Positions 45,188-55,991 of a DNA stretch of 64,000 nt are shown here, in pieces. Made by a program: the position numbers and the translations under genes. This DNA is from Trifolium pratense (Eukaryota; Streptophyta; Magnoliopsida; Fabales; Fabaceae). The notes beneath the pieces were generated by a model, which was not told the origin of the DNA, did not search any database, and saw only the letters and a list, made by a program, of their open reading frames with translations. The stretch covers positions 27,663,838 to 27,727,837 of the forward strand of contig NC_060059.1 in assembly GCF_020283565.1 (NCBI RefSeq), written 5' to 3'. Numbering within the stretch: position 1 is the first letter of the stretch; every line of letters starts with the position of its first letter.

Positions 45188-48086
45188 ATGGCAACACTAA
45201 TCACTCATTTGCTTTCTTGTATCTTGTTGTTCAGCTTCTTTCACTGCACATTGTGTCTTCTTAACCCTGAAGATGAGGTTGGCTTTCTAGTTGAACCTGA
45301 TGGTTTTAACATGGTTCAAAGGAATAGAGATTCTAGCAAGATATGTGACTTTTCAGTTGGGAAATGGGTTTATGATGAATCTTACCCTCTTTATGATCCT
45401 AACTGTCCTTATCTCAGTACTGCAGTTACTTGTCAAAAGAATGGTAGGCCAGATTCTGATTATGAGAAGTGGAAATGGAAGCCAAATGGTTGTTCCATCC
45501 CAAGGTGTGTTCACAATATTGCCACCCTTTTATTTTCTTCTATATACACTCATTTATTCAATATTTATTTATCTTGTTATATTTAGAATATCAAAATGAT
45601 TCATGGAAACCAATTTTCCCTGCATTAATTTAACAATGCAAAGTTGTAGTTAATTTAGTTAAGTATTATATGGTTAATTTGTTATTTGTTGGTATTTAAC
45701 CCTCTGGTTCCTAGGGTAAGGAGCCCCAGTAATCTAGAGTTCGGCCACGAGGTAAGTAAAGTCTGGCCAAGAATTGTTCCCACCAGGAATCGAACTCGGA
45801 TTCGCCCTAGGGGGAGCTCTTTAACCACTTGAGCCCAATGTCTTGGTTATTATACGGTAAACATTGGTTATTGAAAATTGTGAAATTGTAGTTTAATAAA
45901 CAACAATTTTGACAGTGAATTGAATCAATCATCTACTTAACAAAATTAATCACAGTTTTGAATGTGATTAACTAGGTGTCTTAGGTGTAGGAAAAAAATG
46001 GGTGTCTAAGACTGAATATCATTACCATGGTTAGGCACAGAGAATTGAAATTTCAATAGTTAGTATACCTTGCATCCATTTACTTGATAAACAAAGTTTT
46101 ATAAACTTAGTTGGACTTTTTAGTTAATTGGTTTGAGTATTTACTTTTCACAAGCAGAGAGTAATATATTATGTATTTGTTACTGTGATTTGTGGCACTC
46201 TTGTCACCTTTTATTTTTATCTATGTTATTCTTTATCAACTTTGAGTAGGAGAGTGGAATATGGAATGTTACTTCACCTTAACATTTCATTGATCTCAAT
46301 TAACCCCATCTCCTACATGTAAAACTTCCACAGATATGTTAAGTTGTGCATAATGAGGTCGTAAATGGAATAAATGATCAAATTCATCCTAAAAATTGTA
46401 AATGTTGGTCATTTTAGTCCTTGAATTTCGTGAATAGACAACTACGTCCGCAAATTTTTAACACATCAATCCTTTTGGCCCCTCAAGTGTTTTTGTTAAA
46501 GAGTATGAGCTAGACGTTAATTGCATACGTGACATCCTACATTGACTCCGCATCATTGCAAAGTCACAAGGACCATTTTCATGACTAAAATGACCGTCAT
46601 TTACGAAATCAAGAACCATGTTTGTATTTATGTAAATGGCTTTCAATACTTTGGTATATGAACAAACTCCTTCTTATAAACTTAACTTGTTCATCACTTG
46701 TACAGATTTGATGCACTAAGGTTTCTTGGAAAAATGAGAAGGAAGAGAATAATGTTGGTAGGTGATTCAATAATGAGAAATCAGTGGGAATCTTTAGTAT
46801 GTTTAGTGCAAGGTGTAATACCAACTGGTAGAAAAAGGGTGACTTATAATGGACCTGCAATGGCCTTCCATGCTATGGTAATAAACACATTCATCAGACA
46901 TATTATTTTTTCTTTCTATGTAAAATTATTGACCTCATAATTTTCTCATGAAGGATTTTGAGACATCGATTGAGTTTTTCTGGGCACCACTGTTAGTAGA
47001 ACTGAAGAAAAGTCCAGAAAACAAGAGAGTTTTACATTTGGATTTGATTGAAGAAAATGCAAAGTCTTGGAGAGGAGTTGATATCCTTGTATTTGATTCA
47101 GCTAATTGGTGGACTCGCTCTGATAAAACAAGCTCGTAAGAAAGTTTATTCATCAAACTGTTTTTATTAGTATCATAGAAAACTTTTGAAAATAAGCTGA
47201 AAGTGAAAACAGATAATGAACCAAGGTCAAATAAGTTTTCATAAGCTATTTTCATAAACCCTCTCAAACAGTCGCACAAGTGCTTATACCGACAGATAAT
47301 GTCAAATACGTCTATCCAAAGAAGCTTAATCTTAAATTTTGAATGAATGTTTCACATTTATATGCTTCTTTCTTGACTAGTACAGGTGGGATTACTACAT
47401 GGTGGGCAATAATCTGATAAAAAACATGAATCCTATGGTTGCTTATCAGAAAGGACTCAGTACATGGGCAAGGTGGGTGGATCTAAATCTAGACCCTCAA
47501 AAAACCAAGGTCATTTTCAGAAGTATGTCACCTCGGCATAACAGGTACTATCTATTTTTATATGCCTAAAGCTTGTTTATCTTTTTCTAAACAACAAAAA
47601 CCAAGTCTTATATCCTACTAAGTGAAGTCGGCTACATGGATCAAACGACACTATAATATGCTATTAGAAATCATGTTCATAGCCAAACCAACTATTGACC
47701 TCTAAATCTTTCTTAATAGTTTTTCGCCTATAGTTTTTCTTTTGGTCTCTCACTGCCTATAGCGATTTGGTTTCTTGTGCAGAGAAAATGGTTGGAAATG
47801 CTACAATCAGAAACAGCCTATACCGTTTCTCAGCCTTCAACAACAAGCTCCTGAACCTTTGGTTGTGCTCCAAGGAGTGCTGAAGAAAATGAGGTTTCCA
47901 ATATACCTGCAAGATATTACGACGATGACTGTCTTACGCAGAGATGGACATCCTTCAGTGTATAGGAAGGCAACACACCAAGACGAGAAACAAAAACAAG
48001 GAATAGGCCATTCCTCTGATTGCAGTCATTGGTGTCTCCCTGGTGTGCCTGATATTTGGAATGAGATGTTGAGTGTACTACTTTGA
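45188..48086 (+). CDS. TBL/PMR5-type polysaccharide O-acetyltransferase
   Basis: The gene has five exons: 45188-45504, 46706-46877, 46954-47135, 47386-47544, 47783-48086, joining to 377 residues. Residues 1 to ~24 form a hydrophobic signal peptide or anchor for the Golgi/secretory pathway. The TBL domain starts at CDFSVGKWVYDESYPLY, with conserved cysteines. The GDS motif is at ~125-127 (LVGDSIMRNQW), and the C-terminal DXXH is DCSHW at ~356-359, so both catalytic signatures are intact. The family O-acetylates cell-wall polymers such as xylan, pectin and mannan; which one is not visible. Residue patterns recall Arabidopsis TBL36 (recollection, not tested). An earlier in-frame non-ATG codon exists, but ATG 45188 gives the expected signal peptide. 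Confidence 0.93.
45700..45850 (-). mobile_element. SINE in TBL intron 1 (family of 16530)
   Basis: Read on the - strand: GGGCTCAAGTGGTTAAAGAG (A box), GAGTTCGATTCCTGG (B box), then CTTGGCCAGACTTTACTTACC and CCCTAGGAACC. The downstream half matches the SINE at 16530-16685. No clear target duplication was found. Confidence 0.7.
46365..46625. repeat. MITE-like repeat in TBL intron 1
   Basis: GGTCATTTTAGTCCTTGAAT at the left and TGACTAAAATGACCGTCATT at the right are inverted relatives around CCGCAAATTTTTAACA. This is typical of legume non-autonomous DNA elements with GGTCC/TTTTAGTC words. Confidence 0.5.
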
Positions 48087-49370
48087 GTGTAGTAGAATGT
48101 AACGTTAATATGTTTTGGTTCCTATACTCGCTTTTTAGTTCTTAAATCACAAAACCGCATGCTATTAGTCTTTTTTAGCTTACTAGTACCTGTTGAGTTT
48201 GCATTTTCCTCTTTCATTGTGATTCCATCTATTCCCATATGTGGTAAGTTACTTGTTTGCAAACATTATTTTATCATTTTCAGTAACTATCTTCTGCAAA
48301 TTTATTTTTGGCGAGTTGAAGAATGTGCGGTTGGGAAAGACAGAGGCAATGTTGTGTGTAAAAATACGTTTCTTTCTTTTTGTCTTCAACAAATCTAGAT
48401 AATTTGATTAAATCTAATGGTATATTTCTTATGCTCCGCCGGTGAGGGATTTTAATGAGCTCTCACCTTAGAAGTCGCCATATATTGAAACACATGTGTT
48501 GATTCTTAGAAACATAAGGGGAAAAAAAAGAAAATAAATAATTAACATTAAAAAAACCTGAAAAATAAGCGCATGAGAGAGTGAAATGCTAACCAAATGA
48601 GTGAAAATCAAAAGGGAGCAACAAGATGGCTCTAAAAAGAAGCTTTTGGAGCTGTTGCAGTTGTAATAATGTTGTTGGCTAAAAGTACAAAAGCAGATAT
48701 GCATACCATAATATAATAGAGAAAAGTAACAGCACAAATTCCAGACATCCACCATTTCCTCCTTTGATTTTGTGGCTTTTGATTTTGAGAAATTTTACAC
48801 AGATGAAAGAATCCAACCAAAAAGAAACCAAGGAGCAACAATAGTGGAAAAAAGAGGCAAAAACAATTACAAATTTGCCATATTTTAGATGTTAATTATC
48901 AGCTACGTTTAATTTTTCAAAATTATTATCATCATTATTATTAATTAATATTAGTTTGAATTCTATATTTCAAACATACAAAAGAAGAAAATATAGAGGC
49001 GCCGAAAAGAAAAACAAATTTGTACATGAGAAGTGTGACAAAAATATTAATTAGTTTACAACACAAGTCTATCCACTATTATCGTATTGAAAATAGAACT
49101 ATAAATATCTCTAAATCATATGTGATAATGAGTTATGAATGAATCAAATAGAATTTCTTACTGAATTAGTTAATATAGTTGACTAAAATTAAAAAATCTG
49201 TATGTCTTTGCTCCAAAGCAATAGAAGACACTTGTATATTTGGATCCAAAAAAAAAAAAAGAAGACACTTGTATATAGCTGATCATCTTTTTGTGCAGGA
49301 ATTGCAAAAGCAGCGAAAATCTCATCGTCTCTTGCGGCTTGCTATATATCCATAATCACATAGCGAAGAG
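48087..49370. other. Intergenic region between TBL and lipoyl synthase
   Basis: The TBL and lipoyl synthase genes converge here. The main coding-like feature is the - strand frame at 48635-48840. AGAAGACACTTGTATAT is repeated at 49226 and 49260 around a poly-A run. Otherwise it is AT-rich. Confidence 0.5.
48635..48840 (-). CDS. Possible small membrane protein (start unresolved)
   Basis: A - strand frame of about 68 codons ends in TAG at 48635-48637 region and encodes two hydrophobic segments separated by a basic loop containing RRKWWMSG, followed by a helix and a short polar tail. This layout is protein-like and unlike random AT-rich DNA. However, the frame has no ATG before its internal methionines and an in-frame stop upstream near 48890. 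Either the start is in an unseen upstream exon or this is a decayed gene. Family not recognised. Confidence 0.3.
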
Positions 49371-50955
49371 TTACAACGATGACCCATTTGCATTCTTGGT
49401 ATTTTCTCTTACCATTGTCTGGACAAACAGCTCCCCAGCTCGGTATGAAGATCGTACCTTCACAACACAATTATAGGGCTCACGATCAAAACGACGGAAG
49501 TTCAATAATGACAACAATCAATATGTTTGAACAATCTATCCATCAAGATGGTTTATCCAAGAGGACAGTTAGAGGCACAGTGCACATTGTTTTAGTCTAT
49601 TTAGATAAATTTGTTGTTTAATTGCATTGCATAAGGTCATATACCAAAAGAAGGGATGCAATGACATTTTAATGCGTCTGTAAAGAGCTTACCAGTGGGC
49701 CGCTGGCTACATAACGAAAACCGATAGACTCTCCATATTCTTTCCAAAAATCAAACTTCTCAGGCGTAACATACTCTTTGACAGTCAAATGCAAAGGAGT
49801 CGGCTACAACAATAACATTTTTATTAAATTACATACAATCCACAACAATGAATCAATAGGCCATAAATTTAATTAAACAGTCAGTAGGCCATAAATTAAA
49901 TGAAACATGAAATATATAGTAAGATGGTGTGAATGATTAGTAGCATCATCTCTAATCATGCACTGAATATTCAAGTTCATTTTCTAAGGTTACGAGAAGA
50001 ATGCAAGGGAAGAACCAAAGCACTTCACAATTCACATAAGCTTACCTGCAAATACTGACCAAGAGTCAGAATATCTACATTTATGGCCCTCAAATCCATC
50101 ATTGTTTGCTTCACCTCATCATCAGATTCTCCAAGTCCCAACATTATCGAAGATTTTGTTATCATGCCCTCTTTGCTTTGTTTTGCATGGTTTAGAACCG
50201 ATAAGCTTTGTTCGTACCTGCAACCATACTACACATAAGAAATGGAACTAATGATGATTCGGAATGGAGAAAAGCATGCGTAAGAAAACAGAAGGTAAGT
50301 TTTAAACCATGTTCCATTATACTAGTAGGGATATTAATATTGAAGAATGAGGTAACTGTAATTTATAACTCAAATAACAAATGAGTCTGATTTTTAGGGT
50401 TCTCTGGCAAAGTAGTTGAATCAGCATTTCAACTTACCCAGCCCTTGGATCTCTAACAAGTCTTTGAAGCCGTTTGACTGTCTCAATGTTGTGAGCAAAG
50501 ACATCTAAACCTGAGTGAACCAGAGTTTCTACAGCCTTAAGATCTCCCCGAAAATCAGAGGTTAAACACTCAACCATGATCTCAGGTTTGAGATTCTGCA
50601 AAAGTAATAAGAAAATGTTATACTCACAATTTGCATTGTATGCTTTCTGTAAAATGAATTTTTAAACAATAAAACTATATATCAATGCACCTTCATAGCT
50701 TTCACAGTTTGTGCGAAATGCCCACTTCCTCCATCAGGTATATCATCACGATCCACACTTGTTATGACAATATAATCCACCCTGAAAAATTAGGAACTTG
50801 TAAGTAATAAGGTATTACAATTACAACCGCAACCAAGCCTTATTTCATTAGGTGAGATCAGTTATAACGACCAATCAATGTCGTTAACAGGGAATTGGAT
50901 GCAAGAAAAATCGTATGGAGAATGTCATATAGCCGTGTAAGAATTGAAGGTTGCA

Positions 50956-50995
<40 letters not shown>

Positions 50996-52749
50996 ACACG
51001 TGTGCGCGCCTCTGCGGATTGTTAAATCATGTCAGACCCATTACGCAGGAATTAATGTGTTGTTCGTGTGAAGATTGTTAAATCATGCTCCAACTCATTA
51101 TAACATATTAGCATGTAATATACGCACCCCCAACTGGCAATGGCCTTGGCAGTATTTTCCGGCTCCATAGGATCAGGAGGTGCTGGGTTTCTGCTGGTCT
51201 TTACAGCACAAAATCTACATCCACGAGTGCAAGTATCCCCAAGAACCATGATTGTGGCAGTTGCAATACCATCTTCGCCTCCATTCCAACACTGTCCATC
51301 AGAATGTAAAGGTTGAGTTGAAACTATTTAGACTCAAACATATAAATAGGAAATAATTGTAATCAAATACATTTAAATAGTTCTCTTTCTATTTTGATTC
51401 AAAATTAAACATTGTATTAAATGATACTACATAATGCAAAGTAATGTGAAATATATAATATAATTAAGACCAATCATACCATAAAGCTATGATCAAATAT
51501 TAAACAAAAGCAATGTAAGCAGTCTCTGTCACCCGTAACCCCTAAGTTATAATCAAATATTAAGGAAGTATGTAAATGCTCATACCAACAACACTGAATC
51601 AGACAACAAACACGACACTGACACAAACACACTGACATAGACACCGATAATAGTTTTAAGAAATAGAAGTCATTTTTTTAAGCATTTTTTTAAAACATCA
51701 AAATATATTAAAATTCAACAAGAGCACAAGAAGTACTAATGGAGCAAAAGAGTATAATTCCTGTTAAAACACACGCCATTCCAATGCAGACCAGAAAATA
51801 AAACAACTTGACAGCTATCAGAACCAAAACAGATAGCCACAAAAACCTGACCAACAAAACCTCAGCATCACAGAGAGAAAACACAGAACAAAATCGGAAC
51901 AGAACCTCAACCAGGAATTACACAGTTTCTATCGATTATTGGGTTTTTGTAGGTGTCATGTTACCGACACTACATTATACATGTTAGACACCGGACACGC
52001 CATCAATCTAAAGCGTCTTTGCTACATATCTACATGCCACTCTTTGCTTGTATCTTATAACTTTCTAGTCTGTTTACCCAAATCACTTCCTCAGCAACAC
52101 ATCACTAAAACAAAACAAAAAAAAACTAATAGCATAGAAATATATATGAATCAAAATGAAGCAACTATCTTCATCAAAAATCAAACTTTCAATCAACCCA
52201 CTAACCAAAATCAAATTTTTAACAAACCCATCTACTAAAAACCAAAATTTCATCAAACCCACTTCATCAAAAATCAAATTTTCAAATAACCCACTAACCA
52301 AAAATCAAATTTTCAACAAACCCATCTACTAAAATCCAAAAGTTGAATAAAAAAAACCAGTAAACTGAAAAATTCAAAAAGAATAAAAGTAAAAATAGAA
52401 CCTCTCCTATATTGGGACACTGTGCTTCTACACAGACAGTGTTGAGTTTCAACTGAGAAATAGATTCCTTAATTTGAGAAAACCTTTCACCCTGAGGAGC
52501 TTTCTGTCTCAACCACTCCGGCTTCTTCACATTCGGGTCTCTACCAGTAAATGGACCCAACCCACCTGGGTAAGGTCCATTCTTTTTCTCCGATTCCATC
52601 AGCTTTGGTATCGCAATAACCTCGGAAGATGCAAGAGATTGATCATTGGCTTGACATCGAAGTGTGAAAGAGGAAGGTTTTGTTGTTCCATGAAATGGTA
52701 TTGTGGAGAATGAAAAAGAACAAGGTTGGAAAAGTGTTTGCTGAAACAT
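49371..52749 (-). CDS. LIP1P: Lipoyl synthase, chloroplastic
   Basis: The gene has seven exons on the - strand: 52749-52402, 51291-51128, 50781-50691, 50595-50438, 50217-50046, 49803-49693, 49457-49371, joining to 376 residues. It inserts sulphur into protein-bound octanoyl groups, chiefly on the plastid pyruvate dehydrogenase E2 subunit. Residues 1-35 look like a plastid transit peptide. The auxiliary Fe-S motif CX4CX5C is at C106, C111 and C117 (split by intron 1), the radical-SAM CX3CX2C at C137, C141 and C144, and the C-terminal RSSYRAGE at ~350 carries the serine ligand. All are intact. If exon 6 were read past its GTAAGC donor the protein would stop without RSSYRAGE, so exon 7 is needed. 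The wider spacing and transit peptide favour the plastid over the mitochondrial isoform. Confidence 0.94.
50958..50994. repeat. (TG)n microsatellite in lipoyl synthase intron 2
   Basis: About 37 bp of GT dinucleotide repeats followed by CACACGTGTGCGCGCC. Confidence 0.95.
51583..52022. mobile_element. GACAC-rich element, copy 3 (lipoyl synthase intron 1)
   Basis: The left end is rich in CACGACACTGACAC and GACATAGACACCGATAAT; the right end has TTACCGACACTAC and TTAGACACCGGACACG. These match the ends of copies 1 and 2 (GACACCGATAAT versus GACACTGATAAT in copy 2). The middle (~51690-51930) differs and may be a further insertion. Confidence 0.65.
52169..52345. repeat. 93-bp tandem repeat in lipoyl synthase intron 1
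   Basis: Two units starting CTTCATCAAAAATCAAA at 52169 and 52262, each built of shorter ACCCACTAACCAAAA and ACAAACCCATCTACTAAAA words. Confidence 0.85.
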
Positions 52750-53162
52750 TATTGAATTATGCAGAGGAAGAAGAAGAAAACTATGTTTTATGCATTTTGC
52801 AGTTGGTTGTTGGAGCCCAACTTTGGTTCCTCCGTCTGTTCGAATCGAAGTGTGGTTTTAGCAGCTCAACAACAAACAACAACGAAAAATTACAAAAAAC
52901 AATTGTAAAAATATAAAATAAATAATAAAGGAAAGGGAATTGACAATTATGCCCTCTGCGTTCTCTTTCTTCTTCTGCCGTAAAGGAGTATTTCTCTGCT
53001 TGTTTGTTACAGTACATTACCTGGACAGCTGCTTTTTGTCTTCATCAAATCACGTGTAAGAGATTCTTCTTTTTTTTTTTTAATTAATATTTTTTTTAGG
53101 AGAATTAGTATGATGAAAAATATTACATTACTTTATTTTGATTTGTGTTGTCAACTGTGAAA
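52750..53162. promoter_or_regulatory. Head-to-head intergenic region, LIP1P / UreD
   Basis: There are 413 bp between the two divergent start codons, so both promoters and leaders must fit here. No strong TATA box was seen on either side; a TC/AG-rich stretch near 52960-52990 is plausible leader sequence. Confidence 0.55.
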
Positions 53163-55370
53163 ATGTTTTTCAATCCAGCAGATGCAAAGATGAATAATGG
53201 CAAGGAAGAAGAAGAAAAAGAAAAGGAAATGTGTTCAGTGGTAGTTGAAAAAGTGGGAGGAAGATCATCAATCATAAGATGCTTATCAAGATATCCCCTC
53301 AAGTTCATCACACCTAATAAGGTTTTCATTTTCAACAATCATTTATTTTATTTTATTTTTGTGAATTAGTTTAGTAGCTAGAAATTCAACCCCTTTAGGT
53401 GAATAAGTGGAGAATTCCCGGGTTCAAACCCTGGCCCCTGAACATATAATTGTGATGTTTCTACCAAGTAACAACTGAGCTATGCTCACATAAACATCTT
53501 GTTTTTTTATCAGTCACCTTAAGTGCATAGTTGCATGCTTAATGATTGTTCAAAAATGTTAGTTTGGCAAGTTGGAATAACAAGGTGGTTTTTTGTTATT
53601 CATTTGTTTAGGTGGGGCCTTCCAAAATTGATGCTGTTTGGGTTTATGTTCTTAATTATGGAGGTGGAATTGTATCTGTAAGTTGCTTTCGTTTTATTTT
53701 TTATCCTGTGCTTGCTTTGTGACCATTGTCATCTGTATCTTTCGATGCATGCGAGTTGTATTTCATTTCAAAGTAAATTTGAATTCAGTCATGAATCGCG
53801 GTGTTATCTATTTTGTACAAATTCACAATGTGAAATTGTGAATTTGATTCATTCTGATGAATATAGAAACTTGAATATTGAGTAACTTTGAAGTTCCTAT
53901 ATGATATATTGATTATGTTTTTTGACCATGACGCCTGTTTTTACTTACAATTAAAAAGCCCATATTTTATTGATCATGTCTCTTAAATTAAAAAGAAAAT
54001 ATTCATTCACGGTTTGTAAAATAGGTCTTCTAATTCACAATTTCAATCGGATTTGATGATCATGCTTGTGTGGTGTGTAGGGTGATCAAATTTCATGCAA
54101 TTTTTCTGTTGGAGACGATTGCACCATGGCGTTAACTACACAAGGTTCTACTAAGGTTGCCTATTTTTACCCTTTAAGTGGTTTATTTTAAACTGTGCTG
54201 TCTTCTGGAGACGATTAGCTGTTTTGTATTCACCCTGGTAAGCTCAGCTTATCTTTATGTTATTGATAATATTGTTGTTTCTTTTTTAGGTCTATAAATC
54301 TGTGGGATCTAAGTGTTCTCAACAAATATTAGAGGTAAAGACAGTGTCTTTCTATGACTTTTGGCGGGTTTATTGGTTCCTAATGACAACTAACAACAGT
54401 TAAATTCATCTGTGTAGTAGGCTAGAGTAGGAAGCAATGCGCTATTTGCCATCATTCCAGATCCTGTAACATGTTTTTCCACCGCAAGATATCATCAGAA
54501 ACAAGTCTTCACCGTGTCTTCAGACTCAAATTTGGTCATTGTTGATTGGATTACTAGTGGACGCCATGAAAGTGGAGAAAAATGGGATTTTGATCTGTAT
54601 AGAAGCACGAATAATATATTCTTGGATGATGGTCAACCTTTGTTTCTGGATACGGTAATAGTTTTTCTGTTCTTGGCTATGCTTGTTACCAATTTTACTT
54701 CCAAATTGCTTGAGCTTGAAAGATGTATACTTAGTTAAAATATCTTATTCTCTATTTTAACCTTGTTTTCCTTGCTATGCGATTTTTTCTTAACCTTGTC
54801 GCAAACAGATGTTACTAGAGAAAGACAAATTTGGCCGCGTAAAGGAACACATGCTGGACTACCAAGTAATTGCAATGATTGTACTCTTAGGGTGAGTGGT
54901 TTGTGTTGCCTTACTTATTATTCTAGATTAATGTGTTATGTTATTTATATGACATGCTTTATAATTTTAGGCCAAAGATGCAGTATATCCAAAATATAGT
55001 GCAAGATAATGTGAAAAGAATTATGTATGAGCAATTACACAATCCTTCTGCTGCATCGAGTCACCAAAAAAACAAGGCTGACTTTTTCACGACAAAACCA
55101 ACCTTCGTGGCCTCTTGCAGTGTCTTTGGTCCTAAGGTAAACTATAAATTAGTTTCAGGGTTATTGTTTTCGTTTTCGACATATTTTGTTTATATCCACA
55201 ACTTTTGGTTATTATGAGTAGTACTTAAGGTTAGAATTATGTTATTTTGTGTGCAGAAAATCGGTCTTATTGTTCGAGTGGCTTCTGTGACAACTGAATC
55301 TGTTTACAAGTTTCTTCGACAGCAATTGGCTCCATTGGAGCCAATGATCGGGGTGCCACCGTACAGGTAG
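53163..55370 (+). CDS. URED: Urease accessory protein UreD
   Basis: The gene has eight exons: 53163-53321, 53612-53677, 54081-54155, 54290-54334, 54421-54654, 54809-54891, 54971-55136, 55257-55370, joining to 313 residues. UreD binds the urease apoprotein and, with UreF and UreG, guides nickel insertion in the cytosol. Recognisable family segments are VVEKVGGRSS, YGGGIVSGDQISC, TQGSTKVYKS, IPDPVTCF and WITSGRHESGEKW. The C-terminal exon ends in a normal position. The start is either ATG 53163 or ATG 53190, both in frame; the N-terminal Lys/Glu-rich run before the conserved block is variable in the family. Intron 1 holds a SINE copy at 53367-53492. Expression matters for recycling urea nitrogen and, in legumes, ureide breakdown. 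Confidence 0.94.
53367..53492. mobile_element. tRNA-like SINE with palindromic B box, copy 2 (UreD intron 1)
   Basis: + strand: TTTAGTAGCTAGAAATTC (A box) and CGGGTTCAAACCCTGG (B box); the opposite strand has TGAGCATAGCTCAGTTG. Same plan as 29545-29685. Confidence 0.7.
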
Positions 55371-55991
55371 AGGAAGTGTTATCTGAAGGAGCATAGTGGT
55401 TTTAATTGCAGACCTAGATTTGTATAATAAATTTTGCATTCCTTCTGTTCATGTATATTATATATTCATGATAATAAATCTCCCTTCTATTTAAAATGGT
55501 GTTTTACTTCATCTAACTGAAGCCATATTGTGAACCTTGTATAACTTCTCTTGCCATGTTGTCATAACTCTGCTGAAAAACTTGCAAATCTTGTTCATCA
55601 TCATGGATACAGTAAAGCTCATTTTTACTGAGTATCAATTCTGCTGCTATTTTGTTTGAACAAGGCACATTGCATGTCCTTGCCTTCAATAGGATTTAAT
55701 AGCCCTGTTGTAGGACAAAGTGTTCCTAACATTTTACAGCTAATTGAACCAAAAAAAAAGCCTTGTTATTTTTGGATTTCAAATACTCTTTTCACTTGCT
55801 ACTTCTTTCCCAAATTATAAATTGTTTTGAATATGTACCAAAAAAAAATATTAAATTGTTTTGAATATTTCACACAATTTAAGAATGTAATCAAGTTTGC
55901 ATAGAAAAGAGAAATTAAAAGATATTTTACAAAATTATCTTTCGTCAATGTTTTTATTATATAGCATTTCTTCTTAGATTTACAATAACAT
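55371..55991. other. Convergent 3' ends of UreD and phosphopantetheinyl transferase
   Basis: 620 bp of AT-rich DNA between the two stop codons. AATAAA-type signals (for example AATAAATTTTGC near 55427 and AATAAATCTCCC near 55473) probably serve UreD polyadenylation. No gene seen. Confidence 0.6.

Noticed and set aside
49660..49693. Lipoyl synthase ending in exon 6 by read-through of its donor
   Set aside because: That would lose the conserved RSSYRAGE end, which is found intact in exon 7 with a good acceptor.
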